Source of the DNA: JBBDXA01 sp040902585
GTDB taxonomy: Bacteria > Planctomycetota > Phycisphaerae > Phycisphaerales > Phycisphaeraceae
Assembly (NCBI GenBank): GCA_040902585.1
Contig: JBBDXA010000104.1
Location: forward strand, 1-33,714
DNA length: 33,714 bases
Direction of reading: 5' to 3'
Notes under the pieces: generated by a model
Seen by the model: the letters and a program-made list of their open reading frames with translations, nothing else
Told to the model about the DNA's origin: nothing
Database searches by the model: none
In this document: one piece after another, positions 1 through 8,396 of the stretch
Position numbering within the stretch: the stretch's first letter is position 1
Layout of the letters: every line of letters starts with the position of its first letter
Program-made: the position numbers and the translations under genes

Positions 1-432
1 CTTGAACATCTCCGCCATCGTCGTTTGCGCGGCGAACTCGGCCTTCCCATCGGGGTTGTCCGCCTTCGTCAGATCATCGATCGCTTCCGAAGGCGGCGCA
101 CTCGCGTTGCTCGGCATGCCGCAAAGCCAGGGATATCGCCCGGTGAGCAGGCCCGCGCGGGAAGGGGAGCAGACGGGGGCCGCGGAGTAAAACTGCGTGA
201 AGCGAACGCCGCGCGATGCGAGCATGTCGATGCCGGGGGTGACCAGGTCTTTCGCCCCGTAACAGGCCGCGTCGATCGAGCCTTGATCGTCACTGTAGAT
301 GACGATCACATTAGGCTGGCGCTCCGCACCGCGAGCCTGCGGCGGCATCCATATAGATGCAGCGAGGAGCAGGGCGGTCAGCAACAGCTTCGTGAAGCGA
401 AAGGGACGCGGGTGGCTGAGAGAGTTGGTCAT
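1..432 (-). CDS. Sulfatase, N-terminal part (3' end outside window)
   Basis: The gene enters from the left edge, so only the first 144 codons are visible. The ATG at 432 opens a Sec-type leader (basic start, then LLLTALLLAASIW at about residues 16-28). The mature protein begins with PNVIVIYSDDQG (40-51), whose Asp pair is the usual sulfatase metal-binding start. CSPSRAGLLTG follows at 88-98. This is the sulfatase signature in which Cys88 would be converted to formylglycine, so an FGly-generating enzyme is expected elsewhere in the genome. Family members hydrolyse sulfate esters, often of polysaccharides, in the periplasm or outside the cell. The substrate cannot be told from this fragment. 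The gene diverges from the transglutaminase gene at 745, and a palindrome pair lies between them. Confidence 0.9.
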   Translation of the reverse strand, partial: MTNSLSHPRPFRFTKLLLTALLLAASIWMPPQARGAERQPNVIVIYSDDQGSIDAACYGAKDLVTPGIDMLASRGVRFTQFYSAAPVCSPSRAGLLTGRYPWLCGMPSNASAPPSEAIDDLTKADNPDGKAEFAAQTTMAEMFK

Positions 433-488
433 CCCTGCATGATAAGGGGAGCTTTCCTGATCGCCTCGGTGCGGGTGGGAACAGGAAT

Positions 489-515
489 GGAGCACCATCC
501 CGGCAGGGTGGTGCT
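489..515 (+). repeat. REP-like palindrome, copy 1
   Basis: A GGAG head overlaps the left arm AGCACCATCCC (491-501). A 4-nt loop GGCA follows, then the right arm GGGTGGTGCT (506-515). The arms pair over 10 bp with one G-T pair. The same sequence recurs at 6184 and, inverted, at 6264. It forms a head-to-head pair with the diverged copy at 541-566. Confidence 0.7.
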
Positions 516-540
516 TGTCTGAGGTACACACTCGCCGCCG

Positions 541-566
541 GCACCGCCCTTCCGGGCCGGTGCTCC
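541..566 (-). repeat. REP-like palindrome, copy 2 (inverted, diverged)
   Basis: Read on the minus strand it begins GGAGCACCGGCCCGGAAGG and ends in GCGGTGC. It keeps the GGAG head and the stem-loop layout of copy 1 with several substitutions and one mismatched stem position. It lies 25 bp from copy 1 in opposite orientation. Confidence 0.55.
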
Positions 567-744
567 AACGCACCGCCCTCACCGCCTCTTTACCCTAGAA
601 TAGACCTCTCAATTCTTCATTCATCCTCGCGGAAAGTCCGGTATCCATTGCTTAGCCACCGCCGCGCCTTATGCTGAAGGTTGAACCGATAGGAGACGGT
701 ATCTCTTCGCGCTTCCCGCCCTGATCGTTTCGCAGGACCCCATT

Positions 745-3700
745 ATGGCCATCCGCGTCGCCCTTCATCATCGCACCCACTACGGCTACGACCGCCCCGT
801 CAGCCTCGCCTCGCACCTGGTTCGTCTCAGGCCCGCTCCGCATTGCCGCACGCCGATCGTCTCCTACTCCCTCAAGGTCAAGCCGGCCGATCACTTCATC
901 AACTGGCAGCAGGATCCTTACAGCAACCACCAGGCCCGCCTCGTCTTCAACAAGCCGAGCGCGATGCTGACCATCGATGTCGATCTCATCGCCGAGTTAC
1001 CGGTCATCAATCCGTTCGACTTCTTCATCGAGGAGTACGCGGAGAAATATCCGTTCACCTACGAACAGACCATGGCCAGGGAGCTCACGCCTTACTTCGA
1101 GCGCAAGGCCGTTGAGCCCAAGACAGCCGCGCTGGTGGAAGAGCTTCGCAAACTCCTCAAGCCCGGTATGCGCATGGTGGACGTGATCGTCGCCATCAAC
1201 ACGCACATCAACAAGCTGCTCAAGTACATCATCCGCATGGAGCCGGGCGTGCAGTCGCCTGAAGAAACGCTCACCCTCGGCATCGGCTCCTGCCGCGACT
1301 TCGCCTGGCTTGTGGTCTCGGTCCTGCGCGAGCTGGGCCTGGCCGCGAGATTCGTCAGCGGCTATTCCATTCAGCTTGTCGCCGATGTGAAAGCACTCGA
1401 CGGACCCTCAGGCGTCGAGCAGGATTGCTGCGATCTTCACGCCTGGGCCGAGGTCTACCTTCCCGGCGCAGGATGGATCGGCCTCGACGCCACCAGCAGT
1501 CTCATCACCGGCGAAGGTCACATCCCCCTCGCCTGCACTGCCGACCCGACTTCCGCCGCCCCCGTCACCGGCTCCTTCTCCTTCAACCCGCGCCACAAAG
1601 GCGAGATGGTGCAGGAGACTTTCAAAACAGAAATGTCCGTCCGCCGCGTTCACGAAGACCCGCGCGTCACCAAGCCTTACACGCTTGAGCAGTGGCGCGC
1701 CATCGACGTCCTGGGCGAGCGCATTGACGATGTCCTCAAGGCCGGCGACGTGCGCCTGACTATGGGCGGTGAGCCCACCTTCGTCTCCATCGATGACATG
1801 GACGGCCCCGAGTGGAACACCGAAGCCTTCGGCAAGGAAAAGCGCAGGCTCTCGGGCCTTCTTGTCCGCAAGATGCACAAGATCTTCGCGCCCGGCGGCC
1901 TGCTCCACTTCGGGCAGGGCAAGTGGTACCCCGGCGAACAGCTCCCGCGCTGGGCACTTGCCGCCTGGTGGCGAAAGGACGGCGAACCGATCTGGCAACA
2001 GCCTGAACTCTTCGCCGGCGATGACACGAAGTACGATTACGACGACGCGACTGCCGAGCGCTTCATCCGCCGCCTCGCCGAGCTGCTCAACGTCAACCCC
2101 GATCACGCTCAGCCCGCCTACGAAGATGCCTGGTATCACCTCTGGAAAGAACGCCGGCTGCCGGTGAACGTCGATCCCTTCAAATCAAAACTGAAGGAAC
2201 CGATGGAACGCAAGCGACTCGCCAAAGTCTTCGAACAGGGCCTAGACAAGACCGTCGGCTACTGCCTGCCGCTTGCGCCTTCGCATGTCGCCGCTGACGC
2301 AAACGAAACCCCGCGCTGGATCAGCGGCGCATGGGCCTTCCGCGCCGGCCGCATGTATCTCATCCCCGGCGACTCACCGATGGGTTATCGCCTGCCGCTG
2401 GATTCACTCGCGTGGTATCCGCCTGAGGAGGTGCCGCAGGTGATTCAGCAGGATGTGATGGAAGACCGCCCGTCGCTGCCGCCGTATCGCCGGATCATGC
2501 TGCGCGGCCCGGGTCGTGAACCATCACAAATGCAGGGCCAGCCCGCGCTGGTCGAGCAGGTGATCGGTGAAGCGGGCCACGGCTACGGTGATGGCAACGG
2601 CAGTGCACGCAAGTTGCCTCGTCGCGTGCCGATGGATCCCACCGGCTGGAACGCAGCCGACGGCGAACAACCTGCTTCCTCCAACCCCATCGTGCGCACC
2701 GCTCTCTGCGTCGAGCCGCGCGGCGGTGCCCTGCACATCTTCGTGCCCCCCGCGCGGTTCGCCGAGCAATATCTCGATCTCATCGCCGCCGTCGAGCAGA
2801 CCGCAGCCGAGCTCGACACGCCCGTCTTCATTGAAGGCTACGCGCCTCCGCACGATCATCGCCTCGATCACATCAAAGTCACGCCTGACCCCGGCGTGAT
2901 CGAAGTGAACATGCACCCGGCTTCCGACTGGTCGCAGCTCGCACGCCAGACCCACATTCTCTACGACGAGGCCCGCACTTCGCGCCTCGGCACGGAGAAG
3001 TTCATGATCGACGGCCGGCACTCAGGCACCGGCGGCGGCAACCACGTCGTCCTGGGCGGCCCCACGCCTGCCGACAGCCCCTTCCTCCGCAGGCCCGATC
3101 TGCTGCGCAGCTTCGTCGGCTACTGGCAGAATCATCCCGCGCTTTCCTACCTGTTTTCAGGCCTTTTCATCGGGCCTACCTCGCAGGCCCCGCGCGCTGA
3201 TGAGGGCCGCAGCGATGCCCTCTATGAAATGGAAATCGCCTTCCAGCAGATTCCCGATCCCGGTGAAGCGAAACAGCTCACGCCCTGGCTGGTCGATCGC
3301 ACCCTGCGCAACATCCTCACCGACATCACCGGCAACACGCACCGCGCCGAGTTCTGCATCGACAAACTCTTCAGCCCCGACTCGGCCACGGGTCGCCTCG
3401 GGCTCGTCGAGTTCCGCGCCTTTGAGATGCCGCCGCACTGGCAGATGAGCATGACGCAGCAGCTTCTCCTGCGCGCCCTCGTCGCCACGTTCTGGAATCA
3501 GCCTTACAAGAAGAAGCTCATCAACTGGGGCACCAGCCTGCACGGGCGTTACCTGCTCCCGCACTTTCTCACCGCTGACCTCGAAGACGTCATCGGCGAT
3601 CTCAACGACGCGGGCTTCCCGCTCGATATCGCCTGGTTCGCCCCGCATATCGAGTTCCGCTTCCCGCGCATCGGCTCCGTCGCCTACCGCAACATCGAAC

Positions 3701-4200
3701 TGGAACTGCGCACCGCGATCGAACCTTGGAACGTGCTCGGCGAAGAAGGCGCGCCCGGCGGCACCGCGCGATACGTGGACTCCTCCGTCGAGCGCGTGCA
3801 GGTCAAAGTGAAAGGCCTCATCGACACGCGCCACGTCATCACCTGCAACGGCCGCCGCGTGCCCCTGCACCCCACCGGCGTCACGGGCGAATTCGTCGCC
3901 AGCGTCCGCTACCGCGCCTGGCAACCGCCAAGCTGCCTGCACCCGACTATACAAGTGCATAGTCCGCTGATCTTCGACGTGCTCGACACCTGGTCCGGCC
4001 GCTCCATCGGCGGCTGCACCTACCACGTGACCCACCCCGGCGGCCGGAGTTTTGAGACTTTTCCTGTGAACGCCTACGAAGCCGAGAGCCGGCGCTACGC
4101 GCGATTTCAGCCGTGGGGCCATTCGCCGGGGAGGATGGAAGAGCCGGCGGAGGAAGAGAATGCGGCGTTTCCGTATATCCTGGATCTGCGAAGGTCATAG
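745..4200 (+). CDS. Transglutaminase-like / DUF2126 fusion protein
   Basis: The product is 1151 residues with no signal peptide, so it is probably cytoplasmic. The first ~90 residues match the beta-rich bacterial transglutaminase N-terminal domain. A transglutaminase-core domain follows with a plausible triad: Cys183 in GIGSCRDFAW, His232 in DLHAWAEVY and Asp248 in GWIGLDATS. From about residue 330 (GEPTFVSIDDMDGPEWN) to the end it matches DUF2126. This single-chain architecture, about 1100 residues long, is widespread in bacteria. It is often encoded beside alpha-E and circularly permuted ATP-grasp genes, suggesting peptide ligation or cleavage of isopeptide bonds. Those partners are not in this window. 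The substrate is unknown. The ATG at 745 is preceded only by a weak AGGA. Codon use and GC match the surroundings. Confidence 0.9.
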   Translation: MAIRVALHHRTHYGYDRPVSLASHLVRLRPAPHCRTPIVSYSLKVKPADHFINWQQDPYSNHQARLVFNKPSAMLTIDVDLIAELPVINPFDFFIEEYAEKYPFTYEQTMARELTPYFERKAVEPKTAALVEELRKLLKPGMRMVDVIVAINTHINKLLKYIIRMEPGVQSPEETLTLGIGSCRDFAWLVVSVLRELGLAARFVSGYSIQLVADVKALDGPSGVEQDCCDLHAWAEVYLPGAGWIGLDATSSLITGEGHIPLACTADPTSAAPVTGSFSFNPRHKGEMVQETFKTEMSVRRVHEDPRVTKPYTLEQWRAIDVLGERIDDVLKAGDVRLTMGGEPTFVSIDDMDGPEWNTEAFGKEKRRLSGLLVRKMHKIFAPGGLLHFGQGKWYPGEQLPRWALAAWWRKDGEPIWQQPELFAGDDTKYDYDDATAERFIRRLAELLNVNPDHAQPAYEDAWYHLWKERRLPVNVDPFKSKLKEPMERKRLAKVFEQGLDKTVGYCLPLAPSHVAADANETPRWISGAWAFRAGRMYLIPGDSPMGYRLPLDSLAWYPPEEVPQVIQQDVMEDRPSLPPYRRIMLRGPGREPSQMQGQPALVEQVIGEAGHGYGDGNGSARKLPRRVPMDPTGWNAADGEQPASSNPIVRTALCVEPRGGALHIFVPPARFAEQYLDLIAAVEQTAAELDTPVFIEGYAPPHDHRLDHIKVTPDPGVIEVNMHPASDWSQLARQTHILYDEARTSRLGTEKFMIDGRHSGTGGGNHVVLGGPTPADSPFLRRPDLLRSFVGYWQNHPALSYLFSGLFIGPTSQAPRADEGRSDALYEMEIAFQQIPDPGEAKQLTPWLVDRTLRNILTDITGNTHRAEFCIDKLFSPDSATGRLGLVEFRAFEMPPHWQMSMTQQLLLRALVATFWNQPYKKKLINWGTSLHGRYLLPHFLTADLEDVIGDLNDAGFPLDIAWFAPHIEFRFPRIGSVAYRNIELELRTAIEPWNVLGEEGAPGGTARYVDSSVERVQVKVKGLIDTRHVITCNGRRVPLHPTGVTGEFVASVRYRAWQPPSCLHPTIQVHSPLIFDVLDTWSGRSIGGCTYHVTHPGGRSFETFPVNAYEAESRRYARFQPWGHSPGRMEEPAEEENAAFPYILDLRRS

Positions 4201-4278
4201 CGAGCCGTGACGTGCCGCCACGGAACTGATGTGGATGACTTTGTTGCACCGAGTGGTATGGCTGCTTTATTAGCCTTG

Positions 4279-4743
4279 CTAGTCGATCTCATTCGGGAAC
4301 AGAAAGTTTGCCTTAACAATTGCCTCCTCGGTCAAACCGCTCCTTCCAACAAGCCTCTTGAAATTCAAATAGGTTCGTTCGTGCTTGGTGGTGGGTGTAG
4401 CAGTTCCCGAACACACCGATACAAAGTGTTCTTGTGCTCGTGTGGTAGGTTGTCGACTGCCGCTATCCAGGGAACGATAGAACTCGTAGTGTGCGCGAAG
4501 AAGTACCCGTTCTTCAGCATTGAGTTTGTGGGGCGCCGGATTGATCGGCTCACCTGGAGTAGTTGCGGTGTCCGTATTACTCGTGATGGCACAGATTATC
4601 GCGGTTACGATTGCGGACATGATCATCACCGGCGGAAGAGCTGCCGCTAGGCAATGCGGTTCATAGCAGTTTCCATATCTCGTCTGATTGATAACGAGAA
4701 TGATGAATGTAGCCGGTAGAAAAATTGACAATGCTTTGCCCAT
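4279..4743 (-). CDS. Small membrane protein with DUF413-like C-terminal domain
   Basis: The product is 154 residues from the ATG at 4743, which has AGGCGG six bases upstream. An upstream in-frame ATG at 4854 lacks a ribosome site and would overlap the divergent glycosidase gene. Two hydrophobic stretches (about residues 4-20 and 34-52) suggest membrane anchoring. The C-terminal half contains LNAEERVLLRAHYEFYRSL and then AQEHFVSVCSG, a pattern I recognise from the DUF413 (MaoP-type) family. That match is from memory and moderate. The stretch is clearly poorer in GC than its neighbours, with codon use to match, which suggests recent acquisition. A 147-codon ORF on the other strand over the same DNA looks like a shadow. 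The function is unknown. Confidence 0.6.
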   Translation of the reverse strand: MGKALSIFLPATFIILVINQTRYGNCYEPHCLAAALPPVMIMSAIVTAIICAITSNTDTATTPGEPINPAPHKLNAEERVLLRAHYEFYRSLDSGSRQPTTRAQEHFVSVCSGTATPTTKHERTYLNFKRLVGRSGLTEEAIVKANFLFPNEID

Positions 4744-4833
4744 ATAAGACCGCCTGCAATTGTACCTTCGGATTGATGGAGCTGAAAACGCCAGCATCGA
4801 CTCGTTTGCGCCGCATACGCCGGCGACTACGAT

Positions 4834-6594
4834 GTGCAGATGCTCCAACTGCACCGTTCCTTGCGAATACTTCCCGTCACATTCCTATTAGTGTTTTCGA
4901 CCGCCCACGCTCAGCGGATCACGCGGGAGGCGGTGCTCGATGCCACGCTCATTCCCTACCGAGGCCCGACGTGGCGCGGGGTCGATACCTCCACGCTCGC
5001 CGGCAAGGTGATGGCCGGCTACCAGGGGTGGTTCAACTGCGAGGGCGATGGGGCCGAGCAGGGTTGGGTTCACTGGACGAAAGGGCGGGGCGCTCCGGGG
5101 GCGGGGAATGTGAAAGTCGATCTCTGGCCCGATGTCAGCGAGCTGGCCAAGGAGGATCGTTTCGACACAGCCCTTCGCCTGGCCGATGGTTCGCCCGCGC
5201 AGGTGTTCAGCTCCTATCGCAGGGCGACGGTGCTCAAACATTTCGAGTGGATGAAAACCTATGGCCTCGACGGTGTCTTCGTGCAGCGGTTTGCGGTGAG
5301 CGTGCGTTCGCCGCACGGCCTGCAACACAACAACACCGTGCTCCTGAACTGCCGCGAAGGGGCGCATGTGAACGGCAGAGCCTACGCCCTCATGTACGAC
5401 CTCACCGGCCTGCGCGAAGGGCAGATGGATGATGTGATCGAAGACTTCCGCCTGCTGCGCACGCGCATGAAGCTCGGCGATGCGCAGACTGACAAGGCCT
5501 ACCTGAAGCATCGCGGTAAGCCGCTGGTGGCGGTCTGGGGCATCGGGTTCAGTGATGGTCGAAGCTACACGCTCGCCGAGTGCCGGAAGCTGATTGAGTT
5601 CATAAAGAACGATAAGGACGCGGGCGGAGCCGGGGGATGCAGCGTGATGATCGGCGTGCCGACGTACTGGCGCGAGCTGAAGAACGACGCGGTGAATGAT
5701 AAAACGCTGCACGAAATCATTGCTCTGGCGGACGTGGTCAGCCCGTGGATGGTGGGAAGGCTGCGGAACGTGCGCGACGTGACGAACTATTACGAAAGCA
5801 CCTTCAAGGCTGATCTCGCCTGGCTGAGCGAACGCAAGATCGACCTGCTGCCCGTCCTGTACCCCGGCTTCTCCTGGCACAACATGTACGGCAAGCAGCT
5901 CGACGAAATTCCGCGGCTCAAGGGTGAGTTTCTCTGGTCGCAGTTCCGCGAGGCGACGAAGGCCGGGGCCACGATGGGGTACGTGGCGATGTTCGATGAG
6001 GTGGACGAAGCGACGGCGATCTTCAAGTGTACGAACGAGGTGCCGGTGAGTGATGGTGTGAAGTTCCTGACGTATGAAGGGCTGCCTTCGGATTATTATC
6101 TGAAGCTGACGGGGGAGGCGGCGAAGATGATTCGTGGGGAGGTGAAGGTGGATGAGATGAAACCGAAGCCGTTAACCGCGACTGGAGCACCATCCCGAAA
6201 GGGTGGTGCTGTTGGCGTGCGGATTACTGCGGCATCGTTCGCAACGGAACGCTGTGCGGTAATAGCGCCACCCTGTCGGGATGGTGCTCTCCGAATGGTG
6301 CCTTACACCAGCGGTTGCCCCGGCAGGATCGGCGGGGTCGGGCAGTCCAGACTCGACGCGATCGCGCGGAAGAGTTCCGCTTCGTCGATGGTGATCTGCT
6401 TGTCCGCGGCGATGCAAGCGGCGCAGGCCGCGAGAATCTTCTGCTTCAAAGGAGGCGCGACCGTGTTGAGCACTTCGATCGCATCATCCACCGGCCCCAG
6501 CCCGCTCTGCTCCTTGGGCAGCAGCGAGACTTTCACATCAAGCTGGGCCGCGCCTGCGTTGAACGCCGCTTCGATTTCCTTCCGCTCGTCCTGA
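4834..6594 (+). CDS. Glycoside hydrolase family 71/99-like, secreted; 3' end altered
   Basis: A signal peptide (about residues 10-26, ending TAHA-Q) is followed by a GH71/99-like domain with the usual opening VMAGYQGWFNCEGDG and GWVHW. Near the domain end, FDEVDEATAIFK carries Glu389 and Glu392. This Glu-x-x-Glu spacing resembles the acid pair of GH99 mannan-active enzymes. Relatives cleave alpha-mannosidic or related linkages outside the cytoplasm; the exact substrate is open. The recognisable domain ends near residue 440 (base ~6150). After that the frame reads through a palindrome pair at 6184-6292 and then 292 bp antisense into the M48 peptidase gene before a stop at 6592. The last ~145 residues are therefore probably not ancestral. 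The start could also be the ATG at 4840. Confidence 0.8.
   Translation: MQMLQLHRSLRILPVTFLLVFSTAHAQRITREAVLDATLIPYRGPTWRGVDTSTLAGKVMAGYQGWFNCEGDGAEQGWVHWTKGRGAPGAGNVKVDLWPDVSELAKEDRFDTALRLADGSPAQVFSSYRRATVLKHFEWMKTYGLDGVFVQRFAVSVRSPHGLQHNNTVLLNCREGAHVNGRAYALMYDLTGLREGQMDDVIEDFRLLRTRMKLGDAQTDKAYLKHRGKPLVAVWGIGFSDGRSYTLAECRKLIEFIKNDKDAGGAGGCSVMIGVPTYWRELKNDAVNDKTLHEIIALADVVSPWMVGRLRNVRDVTNYYESTFKADLAWLSERKIDLLPVLYPGFSWHNMYGKQLDEIPRLKGEFLWSQFREATKAGATMGYVAMFDEVDEATAIFKCTNEVPVSDGVKFLTYEGLPSDYYLKLTGEAAKMIRGEVKVDEMKPKPLTATGAPSRKGGAVGVRITAASFATERCAVIAPPCRDGALRMVPYTSGCPGRIGGVGQSRLDAIARKSSASSMVICLSAAMQAAQAARIFCFKGGATVLSTSIASSTGPSPLCSLGSSETFTSSWAAPALNAASISFRSS
6184..6210 (+). repeat. REP-like palindrome, copy 3
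   Basis: GGAG head, left arm AGCACCATCCC, GAAA loop, right arm GGGTGGTGCT. It is almost identical to copy 1 at 489. It lies inside the extended reading frame of the glycosidase, just past its recognisable domain. Confidence 0.75.
6264..6292 (-). repeat. REP-like palindrome, copy 4 (inverted)
   Basis: On the minus strand it reads GGAG, then AGCACCATCCC, a short loop GACA, then GGGTGGCGCT. It faces copy 3 across 53 bp. It sits 11 bp beyond the stop codon of the M48 peptidase gene, so this pair fills the junction of two convergent genes. Confidence 0.7.
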
Positions 6595-8234
6595 CCGACG
6601 TAGGCGAGCGTGCTCAGGAGCACCGACAGTTGCTGCGTGAGCGAAGCGAGTGAGTAGTACTGCACGGTCGGCCGTTTCACCTTCTTGAAATGCTGATCCA
6701 GATGATGAAGCAGCACGTGAGACAAGACCCACTCGAACGTCTCGACCTGATCATCAGCGAAGATGAAGGCGATCACGTTCTCGCGGAAGCGGTCGTATTG
6801 CGGCGGGCTCAGGCGGGTGAGCGAGCCGGTCGCCATGTCGATCACCGGCAGGCGGAGTTTCGGATCGAGCGAACGCACCTCCGCCTCCAGCTTGCCCGCG
6901 AGCCTGGCGACTTCGGGCTCCTCGCGCTGGGCGAGGCACTGCTCCTGCTTGCCGCGGGCGGGTTCTTCGGTGTTGAATAGCATCGCGTAGATGAGGGCGC
7001 GAGCACCGTAGACTTCGTGAGCGGCCTCGCGGATCGCCTGCGGAATCGAAGCGATCAATTGTTGTGCGTAGCTGACGTGGGCCGGCGTGGGCTGGCCGAT
7101 CATCTGCATCACGGACATCGCCATCGCGGCCTTGGCGAAGCCTTCAATCCTTTCGCGGCCTTGCGCTTCGCGTGCGGCAACGGCGGCGGCGCGGCGCTCC
7201 TCCGCTTCGTTGGCATCATCCACTGGTTGTTCAGCGGCGACAAAGCTGCCGTCCCATTGCGGATCGACGCGTGCGATGCGATCGGGCAGGGGCGGGTGCG
7301 TGGCGAACAGGCCGCTGATGCCCATTGCGAAGGTCATGTGGGCGATTTCCTTGGCGTGGCTGTGCTGGAGGCGCGAGCCATGCGAGTGGCCGCCGATCTT
7401 TTTCAGGGCCCCGGCGATGCCTTCGGGGTTGCGGGTGAACTGCACGGCCGAGGCGTCGGCAAGATACTCGCGCTGCCTGCTCACGGCGGCGCGGATGATG
7501 TTGCCGAAGAACGTGCCGATGAAACCGATGACCATGACCGCGACGCCGATGGCGGCCAGGGCAAGGCCGGGATCGCCGCCTTTCTTGTTGCTGCTGCTTC
7601 GACCGCGCGACGTCGCCATGCCGGCTCGCATGGTGTAGTAGCCGATGAGTCCGACGACGAGGATGCCGTTGATGATGCCCATGAGGCGGATGTTGAGCTT
7701 CATGTCGCCGTTGAGGACGTGGCTGAATTCGTGAGCGATGACGCCCTGGAGCTCATCGCGGGAGAGCAGTTCAATGCAGCCTCGGGTGACGCCGATGACC
7801 GCGTCGCCGGTGGAGTAGCCGGCGGCGAAGGCGTTGATGCCCGGCTCATCGAGAAGGTAGACCGGCGGCACGGGGGTGCCGGAGGCGATGGCCATCTCTT
7901 CGACGACGTTGAGGATTTTCCGTTCGTGCAGGTCCTGGGTGTCGTGGTTGAGCAGTCTGCCGCCGAGCATCTCGGCGACGACCTGCCCGCCCGCGCCGAG
8001 CTGGGAGATTTTGTACCACGAGCCGAGACCGACCACGGCCAGCACGCCCGCGCTGACGATCAGCAAGATGCGCCAGTCCCACAGGTCGCTGCCACCGTCA
8101 CCCGCGGCGATCGCGCCGGCGATGACCAAGTAGATCAGCGCGATGGTGATGATGACGGCCAAGGCGAAGAAAAGGACCAGCCTTCCGGTCTTCTTGCGGG
8201 CCACATCCTGATGTTCGAAGAAGTTCATCGGCAT
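6303..8234 (-). CDS. M48 family membrane metallopeptidase (HtpX-like) with long C-terminal extension
   Basis: The product is 643 residues, about twice the length of HtpX. Two transmembrane segments (about 18-40 and 56-72) precede the peptidase domain. Zinc motif HEFSH lies at 168-172, the third-ligand region REYLADASA starts at 255, and two more hydrophobic segments (about 185-200 and 225-245) lie between them. After ATHPPLPDRIARV (~315-330) a long extension ends in a helical module (PPLKQKILAACAACIAADKQ) resembling a TerB-like tail. Family members degrade misfolded membrane proteins at the membrane. LemA is encoded just upstream on the same strand, a frequent pairing. The start is MPM with two ATGs, and no strong ribosome site. 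A heptamer array lies directly upstream at 8251-8278, so the pair may not be a tight operon. Confidence 0.88.
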   Translation of the reverse strand: MPMNFFEHQDVARKKTGRLVLFFALAVIITIALIYLVIAGAIAAGDGGSDLWDWRILLIVSAGVLAVVGLGSWYKISQLGAGGQVVAEMLGGRLLNHDTQDLHERKILNVVEEMAIASGTPVPPVYLLDEPGINAFAAGYSTGDAVIGVTRGCIELLSRDELQGVIAHEFSHVLNGDMKLNIRLMGIINGILVVGLIGYYTMRAGMATSRGRSSSNKKGGDPGLALAAIGVAVMVIGFIGTFFGNIIRAAVSRQREYLADASAVQFTRNPEGIAGALKKIGGHSHGSRLQHSHAKEIAHMTFAMGISGLFATHPPLPDRIARVDPQWDGSFVAAEQPVDDANEAEERRAAAVAAREAQGRERIEGFAKAAMAMSVMQMIGQPTPAHVSYAQQLIASIPQAIREAAHEVYGARALIYAMLFNTEEPARGKQEQCLAQREEPEVARLAGKLEAEVRSLDPKLRLPVIDMATGSLTRLSPPQYDRFRENVIAFIFADDQVETFEWVLSHVLLHHLDQHFKKVKRPTVQYYSLASLTQQLSVLLSTLAYVGQDERKEIEAAFNAGAAQLDVKVSLLPKEQSGLGPVDDAIEVLNTVAPPLKQKILAACAACIAADKQITIDEAELFRAIASSLDCPTPPILPGQPLV

Positions 8235-8250
8235 GGGGAAGCCTGGGAAG

Positions 8251-8278
8251 CCGCTAGCCGCTAGCCACTAGCCGCTAG
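8251..8278 (+). repeat. Heptamer tandem array, unit CCGCTAG
   Basis: Four consecutive 7-nt units read CCGCTAG, CCGCTAG, CCACTAG, CCGCTAG. The array lies between the M48 peptidase start and LemA stop. Part of it (8264-8280) is inverted relative to 8376-8392 in the second array, so the transcript could fold into a long hairpin. Confidence 0.7.
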
Positions 8279-8344
8279 CTTGGATGCAAAGCGGAAAGGA
8301 TGAAGTCGTTCGATGAAAGAAAAGCCACGGCACCGGATTTCGCC

Positions 8345-8393
8345 ATCAGCCACCAGCCGAAAGCTGGCGGCCAGCGGCTATCGGCTAGTGGCT
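8345..8393 (+). repeat. Degenerate heptamer array upstream of peptidase, inverted partner
   Basis: Seven units keep 7-nt spacing: ATCAGCC, ACCAGCC, GAAAGCT, GGCGGCC, AGCGGCT, ATCGGCT, AGTGGCT. The last three are an inverted match to the array at 8251-8278. The block ends four bases before the LemA stop codon. Confidence 0.6.
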
Positions 8394-8396
8394 CCT

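Larger units (their letters stand above)
433..744. other. Divergent intergenic region
   Basis: This 312-bp gap separates the start of the sulfatase gene from the start of the transglutaminase gene. It holds the inverted palindrome pair at 489-566. No convincing small gene, RNA or clear sigma-70 promoter was seen in the remainder, although promoters for both flanking genes must lie here. Confidence 0.6.

Noticed and set aside
4207..4650. 147-codon plus-strand frame opposite the DUF413-like gene
   Set aside because: It has no membrane, signal or family feature, while the minus-strand product has two membrane segments and a recognisable C-terminal pattern.
7017..8264. 415-codon plus-strand frame opposite the M48 peptidase
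   Set aside because: It is antisense to HEFSH and transmembrane coding sequence and rich in Asp, Ala, Gly and His as expected for a shadow frame.
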